32,128 nt of DNA from Cyanobium sp. (lineage in GTDB: Bacteria; Cyanobacteriota; Cyanobacteriia; PCC-6307; Cyanobiaceae), in the NCBI GenBank assembly GCA_007135755.1, contig SLIG01000065.1:1-32128 (forward strand), in the 5' to 3' direction. Under the pieces are notes generated by a model. The model saw only the letters and a list, made by a program, of their open reading frames with translations, was not told the origin of the DNA and ran no database searches. Positions 8,352 through 16,668 of this stretch are shown piece by piece. The position numbers and the translations under genes are program-made. How positions within the stretch are numbered: position 1 is the stretch's first letter; every line of letters starts with the position of its first letter.

Positions 8352-9872
8352 ATGGTGAAGTTCGGCCCCCCCAAGCCACAGCCACAACCCAGGCGAAAAG
8401 TGCCCGGTGCCGATTCACTGGGTAAGGCTCAACGCTTGTTCAGCGAACAGCTGCGCAATGTGCCGCTACCTAGGCCGCAGCATCCACGGGTCTGGTGGTC
8501 TGGGCTGAACCGCAGGGACAAGCTGCGCTGGAGCCGCTACATCGTGGTGAGCGGAATCGCGAACAGCTTCATCTGGGGTTCAAGCCTGCTGATTCTGCTA
8601 ACAGCCAGGCCGGTCTACACGAGCACTTTTGCCGTGGTGCTACCAGGCAATATCAACCAGGTCAATGTCAACCTCCCGGGGATTGGCCAGACAACTGCAT
8701 CAACCGGATCTGCAGGAATGGCAACATCCACGTTTGATCCACGAGCCAATTACGAATATATCTTCAGCAGCGAACGCGTCCTGACACGGGCAGCCACGAA
8801 TGCAGGGCTGGCAGTTGACAGCTTCGGCGAACCACGTATTCGCAGTATCGACAACACCACCCTGATGGAAATTGACGTGACAGGTCCGTCTCCTGAGGTG
8901 GCTCGCAAGAAAGCCTTTGCCCTGCACGGGGCCATAGAAGAACGGCTGAATGAACTACGGGTCAGTGAGATGAGGCAGCGGGAGGGACCCACGCAGATGA
9001 TTCTTCTGCAAGCGCGTTCGACACTTGAAGATGCTCAGAAGGACCTGTCTGCGTACAAGTTGTCTTCCGGACTGAACTCTGCGGAGCAGGTCGAGACCAT
9101 TTCCACCAATATCGAACAGTTGCGCCGTCAACGGGCTGAGCTCGCCGCACAGCAGGCCCTTGCAGAGGAAAGTCTGGCAATGCTTCGGGGACAGCTTGGC
9201 CTCAGTTCGGCTGAAGCTGCCGATGCCTTCAAACTGCAGGCTGACCAGATCTTTCAGCAGAACCTGAAAGACTTCAGTGAAGCCAGTTCAATTCTCCAGG
9301 TTCAGACAGCCAAGTTCGGTCCCAATCACCCCCGCATCGTCAAGGAGGTGAAGCGGCAGAAAGCCGCTGAGCAAGCCATGAATGGACGAGCCAGCACGGT
9401 GCTGGGGCGCGTCCCCTCGGGCAGAACCCTGACACAGCTGGCACTCGCAAGCACGGGTTCAGGCAGGGATGCACTGTTCCAGAAACTGGTTTCGAGTCAG
9501 TCTGAAGCCTCAGGCGCGGCCGCTCAGGTCACCAAACTCGATCAGCAGATCGGCGTCCTCGAAGAGCGGCTCCAGAAGTTGTCGCAGCGGCAACCCACCC
9601 TGGACAGTCTTCGACGCAACGAGCAGATTGCGGAAGCAGTGTTTGCCTCAACGCTGGCCAAACTCGATCTCGGTCAGGCGGATGTGTTTGCGGCATTTCC
9701 CTTGATCGAGATGGTGGTCGATCCCACTCTTCCTACCAAACCGACAACCCCAAAGAAAGGCTTGCTGTTGGCGGGAGCACTGGCGGGCTCAGTGTTTACA
9801 TCGGTGGGGCTCTGGGTCCTGTGGATTCGGAAGCCATGGATCAAACGACTGGCCACCTGGATTTCCACCTGA
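8352..9872 (+). CDS. Wzz/GumC-type chain-length (co-polymerase) protein without a kinase domain
   Basis: The 506-residue protein has a long proline-rich cytoplasmic N-terminus (1-60), a first transmembrane helix (about 63-84), a large periplasmic region and a second helix (about 470-491). The periplasmic part carries extended heptad-like coiled coils (about 205-300 and 380-430) and FGPNHPRIVKEVKRQKAAEQ, the usual GumC/Wzz loop. The proline-rich PTLPTKPTTPKKG before the last helix is the family signature. Only about 15 residues follow the second helix, so the BY-kinase domain found in many Wzc proteins is absent, and no separate kinase gene is visible. It should set polymer length with the Wzy-like protein next to it and couple to the OPX protein. 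Confidence 0.88.
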   Translation: MVKFGPPKPQPQPRRKVPGADSLGKAQRLFSEQLRNVPLPRPQHPRVWWSGLNRRDKLRWSRYIVVSGIANSFIWGSSLLILLTARPVYTSTFAVVLPGNINQVNVNLPGIGQTTASTGSAGMATSTFDPRANYEYIFSSERVLTRAATNAGLAVDSFGEPRIRSIDNTTLMEIDVTGPSPEVARKKAFALHGAIEERLNELRVSEMRQREGPTQMILLQARSTLEDAQKDLSAYKLSSGLNSAEQVETISTNIEQLRRQRAELAAQQALAEESLAMLRGQLGLSSAEAADAFKLQADQIFQQNLKDFSEASSILQVQTAKFGPNHPRIVKEVKRQKAAEQAMNGRASTVLGRVPSGRTLTQLALASTGSGRDALFQKLVSSQSEASGAAAQVTKLDQQIGVLEERLQKLSQRQPTLDSLRRNEQIAEAVFASTLAKLDLGQADVFAAFPLIEMVVDPTLPTKPTTPKKGLLLAGALAGSVFTSVGLWVLWIRKPWIKRLATWIST

Positions 9873-9887
9873 GCACACGAGAGAAGC

Positions 9888-11288
9888 ATGGGACTCAGGA
9901 GCTGGATCGGGGGATGGAGTCATGACAGCATTCCGTCAGAGACGCATCTGAAGCCTGAGAACTGGCCAGAACGGTTGATCTGGTATTCCCTCGTTTTCAC
10001 CTATCCGATCTGGTTAATCGGCGGACTCTATGTGGTGGGTTCCGTTCTTGGCTGGCTGTTGTTGCTGTGCCTGGTGATCAAGATGCTGGCGGCATTCGAC
10101 AATCCTGAAGAACACGAGAAAGTGACGATCTCTCCGGTGATCTGGCTCTGGATCCTGGGAATGCTGGTGATGCAGGTGGCTCTGGTTCTTGGCCACGTCG
10201 ACTTCAACCTTGGCACAGCGACAATCATCAAGTCATCGATTGGTTGGGCTAAGGGCTGGGCCGCCCTGGCACTGTACCCCCTAGCCGGATGCCTGAACAT
10301 CCGCAACAAGATTATCAGTAGAGCCATCTGCATCGTTGGCCTCCACACTCTGATCATCACGCCAATCCTGATGCTCACCCCGCATCTTGGGCTTCCTCAG
10401 GTGCTCTACGTGTCGCCGCTGAGGGCAATTGGGGGGCCCGGAAACGAGTTCTTTGATGTTCCGCTCTATGAAGTCGACGGCAGCACCGGGATTCTGCGCT
10501 GGCGACTGTTCACACCCTGGGGACCTGCGCTTGGGTTTGTGGGCAATGTGAACTTCATGATCTCTTTACTCGAACAAGATCGGCGATGGAAACTTGCTGG
10601 CATGGGCGGCGCAATCCTGATGTGCCTGATCTGCAAGTCACGGCTAGCGCAAGTCGCAATCCTTCTCATTCCTACTGTCACATTTCTGATCGCGCGGATA
10701 CGACAGCCCTTAACACTGATAGGCCTGGGTGTAGCTTCTTACATTGGTGGTATTCTATCGCCAGTCATCCTACAGATGGCCAGTGAGTTCTGGGAAAGTT
10801 TCAAGGGAGCAAGAGCCGGATCAACACGCGTTCGGATGGCTCTCAAGCGGATTGCCGTGTATCGATGGGAGCGAGAGGCTCCGCTCTGGGGGCACGGAAT
10901 CGTCGAACGTGGTCCGCATCTGGTAGAAGCCATGCCGATCGGATCGCATCACACCTGGGCAGGCCTTCTGTTCGTAAAGGGGATAGCGGGTTTTATTGCA
11001 CTGGCAGTGCCAATGCTGGCAACGTTCATCGACCTTCTTCGCCGAGCCTCTAACCCTCGATACAAGCTGGGCTCAGTAGGCCTCAGCATGATCGTGATCC
11101 TGTTCCTCTATACCTTTGGAGAGAATCTAGAAATCCTGGTATATCTATACTGGCCAGGGATGGTGATCATGGGAATGGCCTTGCAGGAGTGCAAGGAACC
11201 GACCAACGCTGTGGCCTCACTCAGCTCACAGGCAGGCAGTGGACCAGAAGAAAGGTCAACCTTTGATGCAGAACCTCATGGTCTTTGA
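9888..11288 (+). CDS. Wzy-like O-antigen/exopolysaccharide polymerase (membrane protein)
   Basis: The 466-residue protein has about ten hydrophobic helices and a large extracytoplasmic loop before the last ones. That loop includes KRIAVYRWEREAPLWGHG followed by GSHHTWAGLLFVKGIAGF, the arrangement typical of Wzy/O-antigen ligase (Wzy_C) proteins, where Arg and His in the loop are functionally important. A purine-rich GAGAGAAG lies just before the ATG. It follows the chain-length gene by 15 bases and completes the rightward polysaccharide set. The expected role is block polymerisation of flipped repeat units on the periplasmic face. An O-antigen ligase role is possible, but its neighbours (OPX and Wzz-type) favour a polymerase. 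Confidence 0.82.
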   Translation: MGLRSWIGGWSHDSIPSETHLKPENWPERLIWYSLVFTYPIWLIGGLYVVGSVLGWLLLLCLVIKMLAAFDNPEEHEKVTISPVIWLWILGMLVMQVALVLGHVDFNLGTATIIKSSIGWAKGWAALALYPLAGCLNIRNKIISRAICIVGLHTLIITPILMLTPHLGLPQVLYVSPLRAIGGPGNEFFDVPLYEVDGSTGILRWRLFTPWGPALGFVGNVNFMISLLEQDRRWKLAGMGGAILMCLICKSRLAQVAILLIPTVTFLIARIRQPLTLIGLGVASYIGGILSPVILQMASEFWESFKGARAGSTRVRMALKRIAVYRWEREAPLWGHGIVERGPHLVEAMPIGSHHTWAGLLFVKGIAGFIALAVPMLATFIDLLRRASNPRYKLGSVGLSMIVILFLYTFGENLEILVYLYWPGMVIMGMALQECKEPTNAVASLSSQAGSGPEERSTFDAEPHGL

Positions 11289-11349
11289 GCCATCAGATCA
11301 CAAAGTTGATTGGACTCGGCTAGATTGGTAAAAAGATGCAGTGATGCTG

Positions 11350-11955
11350 ATGTACGGTCTTGTCAACCGGGCCATCCAACAGATGGTGACCACGCAGCAT
11401 GGAGAGGACGTTTGGAATCGTATCAAGGAAGCCGCTGATCTGTCAGACCTTGATTTTTTCTCAACCTTTCAGGCCTATCCCGATGACGTGACGCACCGAC
11501 TCATCGCGGCCGCATCGGAGGAGCTGGGCCTGAAGGGGGAGGAGATCATGCAGGCCTTTGGGGAGTACTGGATCACCTACACGGCCTCAGAAGGATATGA
11601 ACAGTTGCTGGAGAGTACCGGTGAAACACTTCCTGAATTCCTGGATCATTTGGACACCCTGCACTCCAGGGCCGGACTTTCGTTCCCACAACTGCAACCT
11701 CCGTCCTTTCGATGCGAACATGCTGCCAACCAATCGATGAATCTCGAATACCGATCCAAGCGCCAAGGCCTGGCGCCGATGGTGATCGGTCTACTGCATG
11801 GCTTAGGCAAGCGGTTTCAGACATCTGTGACGGTTGAGCAAACTGCCTCCCGCGACCGAGGAGATGCACAGGATCTCTTCCACGTGCACTATTCCAAGCC
11901 ATGGGCTGAATCCGATTCCAGCTGCGCGGCTGATGACGACTCGCCAGCCACATAA
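11350..11955 (+). CDS. H-NOX haem nitric-oxide sensor protein
   Basis: A stand-alone H-NOX (HNOB) domain of 201 residues. It begins [13 protein letters not shown], has a Trp at 74, the proximal haem-ligand region LDTLHSR with His105, the haem-propionate motif YRSKR (Tyr134, Ser136, Arg138), and [17 protein letters not shown] with Met144. Starting at the ATG at 11350 gives exactly the numbering I recall for the Nostoc H-NOX (W74, H105, Y134/S136/R138, M144), which decides the start over GTG 11341 and ATG 11344. A distal tyrosine of the O2-binding type is not seen, so an NO-selective ferrous haem is predicted. The last 30 residues are polar and less conserved. It sits 16 bases before a kinase with an HNOBA-like domain, its expected partner. 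Confidence 0.95.
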   Translation: MYGLVNRAIQQMVTTQHGEDVWNRIKEAADLSDLDFFSTFQAYPDDVTHRLIAAASEELGLKGEEIMQAFGEYWITYTASEGYEQLLESTGETLPEFLDHLDTLHSRAGLSFPQLQPPSFRCEHAANQSMNLEYRSKRQGLAPMVIGLLHGLGKRFQTSVTVEQTASRDRGDAQDLFHVHYSKPWAESDSSCAADDDSPAT

Positions 11956-11958
11956 CCT

Positions 11959-11962
11959 AGGA
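11959..11962 (+). promoter_or_regulatory. Ribosome binding site deciding the HNOBA kinase start
   Basis: AGGA nine bases before the ATG at 11972. Two upstream in-frame ATGs (11834 and 11933) fall inside the H-NOX gene and lack such a site, so 11972 is preferred. Confidence 0.5.
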
Positions 11963-11971
11963 ACTGAACTG

Positions 11972-14569
11972 ATGGTTTCAACAGTTCAGCTGACAGGGGA
12001 CAACTGCGATCGCCTATTCCCCTTTCACCTCATTCTCGATCGAAATCTTTGTATTGTCGCAGCTGGTTCCGTTCTCAGACGAATCCTGCCAGACGCCCTG
12101 CTCCTGGGACAACCGCTGGAGTTCGAGTTTCGACTGAAGCGGCCTGACATCGTCCTGGACTTCGATGATCTTTGCGCTTCTAGAAATCAGCTCGTAATCC
12201 TGGAGTCATTATCGTCTCCGCTGCAACTCAAGAGTCAGATCTGCTGGCTGGTCGATAGGGATCAATTGCTGATCGTTGGCACACCATGGGTTGTAGATTT
12301 TGAGGATCTTAAGTCTCTCGGACTCAAGCTCAACGACTTTCCCTTTCACGATTCCGCTGTTGACTATCTCTTTCTGTTGCAAGCTCGCAATGTCGCGCTT
12401 GAAGAAAGCCAGAAGCTCAATGAACTTCTCATTACACAGCGAAAAGAATTAAGTGACAATGCGAGACGACTGATATCGCTCAATCAGGAACTTGAAGCCG
12501 CCAGATCAGCAGCGGAAGCGGCCAATGCGGCAAAGGACTCGTTCCTGGCAACGATGAGCCATGAAATCAGGACGCCGATGAATGCGATCATTGGCATGGC
12601 CGATCTGCTCCAGGACTCCCAGCTTGGCCCAACCGATAGAGAGTATGTTGAGATCATCAATAATAACACAGGCTCTCTGTTAGCTATTATCAACGACATC
12701 CTTGATTTCTCAAAGATTGAATCAGGAGCGATGCATCTGGAGGCAGAGAGTTTTGAGTTGCGAAGCACTATCGAAGAGGCATTGGATCTGATGGCGTCCC
12801 GCATCGCTGGACGCCATCTTGAGCTGATTCTTGATCTCGACCCATCGCTCCCCAGGGCCGTGATCGGTGATCTCACGAGGCTCCGTCAGATCCTCTGGAA
12901 TCTGCTGAGCAATGCCGTCAAGTTCACGCCATCTGGTGAGGTCATCATGGCCGCTTCGGCTGAACTACTGGATGTGCAGCTTGGCAAACAACCCACCTGT
13001 CGCATCATCCTTGAAGTTCGGGACACCGGCATCGGGATCCCAGCGGATCAGATCCCCCACCTCTTCGATCCCTTCCATCAGGCCGACACCTCGATGGCTC
13101 GCCGCTATGGGGGCACAGGGCTTGGGCTCGCCATCACGCGTCGTCTCTGCGAACTGATGGGGGGAGGCATCAACGTCTGCAGCACCGAAGGAGAGGGCAG
13201 CACCTTCAGGGTCAGCCTGTTTGTGAGGCTCGACGCATCAGCCCCGGCCCCCCCCCTTCACACCGATGCCCTTTCCTCTGCAGATGGAGCAGGGGCGATC
13301 CTGCTTCTGGTCAGCAACACAACCCTCAGAGAGACGCTGGCGCGGCAGCTCAGGCAAAGCAGCTTTGCTGTAGCAGCCCCAGCCCTGACCAAGCTGGGAG
13401 AAAGGGAACACCCGATGACGCGCAACGAGATCACTGCTCAGGTGGTTGTGATCGACAGCAAGCTGCTGACAGCAACCACCGCCCAGTCCGAAGCGTTGAT
13501 TACAGAGCTGCCGCATCTTCACCGTTATCCCTGGATTGTGGTGGCCTACAGGCATGAAGAGTTGGACTCAGCGCTGATGCCAGATACGTTCCCTATGATG
13601 GTCAACAAGCCAGTCAGGATCACCCAACTCAAGAACGCAATCGTTCAACAGCTGCATCGTCACAGTGACCGAGAGCAGACCACCCGCCAAAGCGGCAGGT
13701 TGCCAGAGACACCGGCAGCAACCGCACTGCAGGACACGGGTCGGAAACTCGCAGACCGTCTGCCGCTACGAATTCTTGTGGTCGATGATGTTGCCGTGAA
13801 CCGCATGCTGGCTCAGAAGTTGCTCGATCGCCTCGGCTATCGGGCCGAGGCCGTGGCCTCGGCTGCCGATGCTGTGAGGGCTGTGCGGGAACAGCCCTAT
13901 GACGTGCTGTTCATGGACGTTCAGATGCCAGAGATGGACGGCTACACGGCAACACGGTCCATCCGCAGCCTCCCGCCGTCGGTGCTGCAACCCTGGATCA
14001 TCGCCATGACTGCCCATGTGAGCTCAGAAGACAGGCAGAAGTGCCGCAGCTCGGGCATGGATGATTTTCTCGGCAAGCCCATCGTTCCGGCCGAACTCAT
14101 ACGTGCCCTGGAGCATTATCAACCTCGCCAGGGATCAAGCAACATAGGTATCCAGCCAACACCAATGAAGTCACGGCCAATCGACCACCAAGAGAGACCG
14201 GAAGAGGAACCGCTCGATGCATCAGCCTGGCAGGAGTTGTTGCAGATGCTGGGAACCGAAGCGGATTCAATCCTCACAGAGCTGATCGATATGTATCTTG
14301 AGGACTCGATACGTCAGGTGTCAGCTATTGTGATGACGCAGCAATGCAAGGATGGGCCGGGAATGATCGCAGCCGCTCATGCCCTACGGTCCCCCAGTGC
14401 CAGTCTCGGGGCAAAAAGACTTGCCTCAGTATGCCAACAGCTTGAGGATTCACTCCGATCCAATCCAGTCCAATGGCCTAGTGAAACGGTGGATCATCTA
14501 CTCGCAGAGGCGGCACGTGTGAGCGATGCGCTACGGCGTCGGCGCCCCCAGGTGGCCGGCCCTTCCTGA
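11972..14569 (+). CDS. H-NOX-associated hybrid histidine kinase (HNOBA - HisKA - HATPase - pseudo-receiver - REC - HPt)
   Basis: The 865-residue protein starts with an HNOBA-like (haem NO binding associated) domain at about 10-135: [23 protein letters not shown], and [16 protein letters not shown] signalling coiled coil (about 135-190) leads to HisKA with [10 protein letters not shown] (His197), then HATPase with NAVKFT, DTGIGIP and GTGLGLAI. Residues about 441-565 resemble a receiver (late NKPVR) but lack the N-terminal acidic pair. A true receiver follows (599-717; VVDD, FMDV with Asp649, GKP with Lys702), then a C-terminal HPt domain with [14 protein letters not shown] (His803). It is soluble. 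H-NOX proteins usually inhibit or tune such kinases in trans. The HPt can pass phosphate to an outside receiver, and the next gene, eight bases away, encodes one. Confidence 0.93.
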   Translation: MVSTVQLTGDNCDRLFPFHLILDRNLCIVAAGSVLRRILPDALLLGQPLEFEFRLKRPDIVLDFDDLCASRNQLVILESLSSPLQLKSQICWLVDRDQLLIVGTPWVVDFEDLKSLGLKLNDFPFHDSAVDYLFLLQARNVALEESQKLNELLITQRKELSDNARRLISLNQELEAARSAAEAANAAKDSFLATMSHEIRTPMNAIIGMADLLQDSQLGPTDREYVEIINNNTGSLLAIINDILDFSKIESGAMHLEAESFELRSTIEEALDLMASRIAGRHLELILDLDPSLPRAVIGDLTRLRQILWNLLSNAVKFTPSGEVIMAASAELLDVQLGKQPTCRIILEVRDTGIGIPADQIPHLFDPFHQADTSMARRYGGTGLGLAITRRLCELMGGGINVCSTEGEGSTFRVSLFVRLDASAPAPPLHTDALSSADGAGAILLLVSNTTLRETLARQLRQSSFAVAAPALTKLGEREHPMTRNEITAQVVVIDSKLLTATTAQSEALITELPHLHRYPWIVVAYRHEELDSALMPDTFPMMVNKPVRITQLKNAIVQQLHRHSDREQTTRQSGRLPETPAATALQDTGRKLADRLPLRILVVDDVAVNRMLAQKLLDRLGYRAEAVASAADAVRAVREQPYDVLFMDVQMPEMDGYTATRSIRSLPPSVLQPWIIAMTAHVSSEDRQKCRSSGMDDFLGKPIVPAELIRALEHYQPRQGSSNIGIQPTPMKSRPIDHQERPEEEPLDASAWQELLQMLGTEADSILTELIDMYLEDSIRQVSAIVMTQQCKDGPGMIAAAHALRSPSASLGAKRLASVCQQLEDSLRSNPVQWPSETVDHLLAEAARVSDALRRRRPQVAGPS

Positions 14570-14577
14570 GCCAGCAG

Positions 14578-15768
14578 ATGATCCAGCAAGGTGCCATGGA
14601 GGGATCCCTCTCGCCTGTCACGATCCTCCTGGTCGATGACGACCGCGTTCACTCCCGCATCCTTGAGACTCGTCTGAAGGCGCAGGGCTACCAGGTCCAG
14701 ATTGCCGATTCAGGTGCAAGCGCTCTGGAGCAGGCACGCCGAGACACGCCCACGCTGATCCTCTGCGATTGGCTGATGGAGGGGATGGACGGTCTTGAGG
14801 TCTGCCGGCAGATCAAGGCAGATCATAGACTCAAGACAACGCATTTCATTCTCATTACCTCTCGATCGCGAGTGGAAGATCGGGTGATTGGGCTTGACTG
14901 TGGCGCAGATGACTTCCTCAGCAAACCTGTCGATCCCGAAGAGCTGCTGGCACGGGTAAGGTCTGGGATTCGCCTGCACCAGGCAAATGAACGGCTGCAG
15001 CTCATGGCCGCAGAACTTCAGCGACAGAAGGGCCGTCTTGATCGGGAACTGGCAGAGGCAGCCGGCTATGTGCGATCACTTCTCCCCCAGGCGACGTCTG
15101 GCAGTGTCATCGTTGATGCTCGCTTTTTACCCTCACAGGAACTAGGCGGTGATTCCTATGACTACTTCTGGATTGACGACGATCATTTACTGATCTATCT
15201 AGCCGACGCATCTGGGCATGGCCTGGCCGCGGCACTTCCCTCTATCTCACTGCACAATCAGCTGCGTTCGCGCTCATTGAATATTGATCTACGCGATCCA
15301 GCTCAAGCGCTGAAAGCACTGAATGCTGGTTTTCAGATGGAGAAGCAGCAGGGACGTTACCTCACGCTGTGGTATGGGGTTTACCAGTCCTCAACGAGAA
15401 CAATGCGCTATGCCACTGCCGGCCATCCCCCCGCGCTGCTATGGGGATTAGACAATGGCTCAAAGGCAAAATGGCTGAAGGGTCAGGGTATTGCTCTTGG
15501 TCTGTTTGAGGATTCAGACTACAGCACGGAAGTGCATGCGGTGGATCCCGGAGCATGCCTACTGGTGTACAGCGATGGGCTTTACGAAATCACAACACCT
15601 GGCGAACCAGTGTGGTCCTTTCCAGAATTTCTCGACCTGGCCGAGAAATGCCGATTCAAGCTGCAGGAAAAAGATGGCCTGGACAGCCTCGTCGCAGAGA
15701 TTCAGAAGCGGAGTGGGGGTACTGCGTTCTCAGACGATTACTCAGTAATTCGTGCATTGTTTCCATAA
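14578..15768 (+). CDS. Response regulator with PP2C-type (RsbU/SpoIIE) serine phosphatase output
   Basis: The 396-residue protein has an N-terminal receiver at 13-130 (ILLVDDD, phospho-acceptor Asp64 in LCDWLMEG, Lys116 in LSKP), a coiled-coil linker (about 135-168) and a SpoIIE/RsbU PP2C domain (about 170-396). Metal-binding blocks are visible: LGGDSYDYFWID (190-201), YLADASGHGLAAAL (207-220), ATAGHPPALL, LVYSDGLYE and SDDYSVI near the end. Such proteins dephosphorylate a serine on STAS anti-sigma-factor antagonists. It follows the H-NOX kinase by eight bases, so it is the likely phosphorelay target, and a STAS protein gene converges on it 23 bases away. The ATG at 14596 has a better-placed AAGG and would shorten it by six residues. 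Confidence 0.93.
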   Translation: MIQQGAMEGSLSPVTILLVDDDRVHSRILETRLKAQGYQVQIADSGASALEQARRDTPTLILCDWLMEGMDGLEVCRQIKADHRLKTTHFILITSRSRVEDRVIGLDCGADDFLSKPVDPEELLARVRSGIRLHQANERLQLMAAELQRQKGRLDRELAEAAGYVRSLLPQATSGSVIVDARFLPSQELGGDSYDYFWIDDDHLLIYLADASGHGLAAALPSISLHNQLRSRSLNIDLRDPAQALKALNAGFQMEKQQGRYLTLWYGVYQSSTRTMRYATAGHPPALLWGLDNGSKAKWLKGQGIALGLFEDSDYSTEVHAVDPGACLLVYSDGLYEITTPGEPVWSFPEFLDLAEKCRFKLQEKDGLDSLVAEIQKRSGGTAFSDDYSVIRALFP

Positions 15769-15791
15769 ACAGTGGCTGGCTGCGTGTCAAC

Positions 15792-16124
15792 TCAAGATTC
15801 GGCAGGGCGCTCAGCGACAAACGTGAAGCATTCGTGACTACTGGGAAAGATCGTGAATACCCTGTCCATGTTTGTAAGCTCAAGAACAAGCCTTAGCTGA
15901 CTGTTAAGACTGCACAGGAAAATCTGTCTTCCATGCTCCCTGACGCGCTTAAGAGCAGAAACCAAGGCACCAAAGCCACTGCTATCCATAAACTCAACCT
16001 CTTGAAAATCAATCAGGAAATCCATCGCTTTCTCTGCCAAAAGTGAGCAGATCTGGGCGCGCAGATCAGCACCATTCTGGGAATCGATAAAGCCCCTGGG
16101 CTTCAGGATATAAAGATTGTTCAC
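15792..16124 (-). CDS. STAS-domain anti-sigma-factor antagonist (SpoIIAA/RsbV-like)
   Basis: A single STAS domain of 110 residues: NNLYILKPRGFIDSQNG at the start, then FLIDFQEVEFMDSSGFGAL, where Ser48 is in the position phosphorylated by anti-sigma serine kinases. The terminal MDRVFTIFPSSHECF segment is also typical. The start is a GTG at 16124 with AGGA eight bases upstream (16133-16136); there is no ATG. In partner switching, the unphosphorylated form binds the serine kinase and releases its target. The RsbU-like phosphatase gene points at it from the other side, so this is its likely substrate. No RsbW/SpoIIAB-like kinase or sigma factor is encoded here. The same DSSG site occurs in the STAS-sugar transferase at the left edge. 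Confidence 0.92.
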   Translation of the reverse strand: MNNLYILKPRGFIDSQNGADLRAQICSLLAEKAMDFLIDFQEVEFMDSSGFGALVSALKRVREHGRQIFLCSLNSQLRLVLELTNMDRVFTIFPSSHECFTFVAERPAES

Positions 16125-16313
16125 CTATTGGGTCCTACAAATTACCTACAGTAGCACCATGCCACGACTCCAACGTCGCGGGGGGCGATGACCACACTGG
16201 ATCATCCCTGATCGGGAAGCAAGACGTGACGGTGCAGACTTGGCAAGCCGGGTACCAATGGCAACGCGTGGCAGTCGGGCTTGGTTAAACTTGAGTTCAC
16301 TGGCAGGATGCCC
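16125..16313. promoter_or_regulatory. Divergent intergenic region between STAS and PAS genes
   Basis: These 189 bases lie between the leftward STAS gene and the rightward PAS gene and should hold both promoters. Purine-rich sites exist for both starts: AGGA at 16133-16136 (minus strand) and AGGA at 16305-16308 (plus strand). I could not identify convincing -35/-10 pairs. No gene of useful length is present. Confidence 0.3.
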
Positions 16314-16661
16314 ATGGTCACGATTGAAGAACTCCGGCAACGAGCGTTACCGTTTGTATCCGCCGATCAAGAGGGGCTGATCGAAGAGATCAATGAACAG
16401 TTCACGTCGGTTTATGGCTGGACCATCGACGACCTGAAAGGCCACTCTCTGTCGATGATCCTGCCAGAATCCTTTAAAGATGCCCATCACTTAGGGTTCT
16501 CCCGCTTTCGCATCATCGGCGAATCCCAGATTCTGAATCACCCGCTGGAACTGATGACCGTCTGCAAAGATCAGCGGGAAATCATGTCGGAACATTTCAT
16601 CGTTGCCGAACGCCTTGGGGAGAGCTGGGTGTTTGCCGCGACGCTGCGTCCGCTGGCGTGA
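16314..16661 (+). CDS. Stand-alone PAS-domain protein
   Basis: This 115-residue protein is a single PAS fold: LPFVSADQEGLIEEINEQF, then VYGWTIDDLKGHSLSMILP (the usual G-W-x-x-x-D-L-x-G block), DAHHLGFSRF and a closing set of strands. It has no output domain. The ATG at 16314 is chosen because AGGA (16305-16308) lies five bases upstream; an ATG at 16308 overlaps that site. It precedes a PAS hybrid kinase by seven bases, so the two are probably co-transcribed and may act together, this one as a sensor or adaptor. A ligand cannot be predicted; no flavin-binding (LOV) cysteine motif is visible. Confidence 0.8.
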   Translation: MVTIEELRQRALPFVSADQEGLIEEINEQFTSVYGWTIDDLKGHSLSMILPESFKDAHHLGFSRFRIIGESQILNHPLELMTVCKDQREIMSEHFIVAERLGESWVFAATLRPLA

Positions 16662-16668
16662 GTCTCGG

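Noticed and set aside
11306-11334. TTGATT and TAAAAA as a promoter for the H-NOX gene
   Set aside because: The -10 match is weak, and transcription would start almost at the ATG. Read-through from the polymerase gene 61 bases upstream is as likely.
12006-12013. HIP1 palindrome (GCGATCGC), also at 25083-25090 and 27973-27980
   Set aside because: Three copies in 32 kb is close to what a GC-rich sequence could give by chance; it does not show the HIP1 enrichment of many beta-cyanobacteria.
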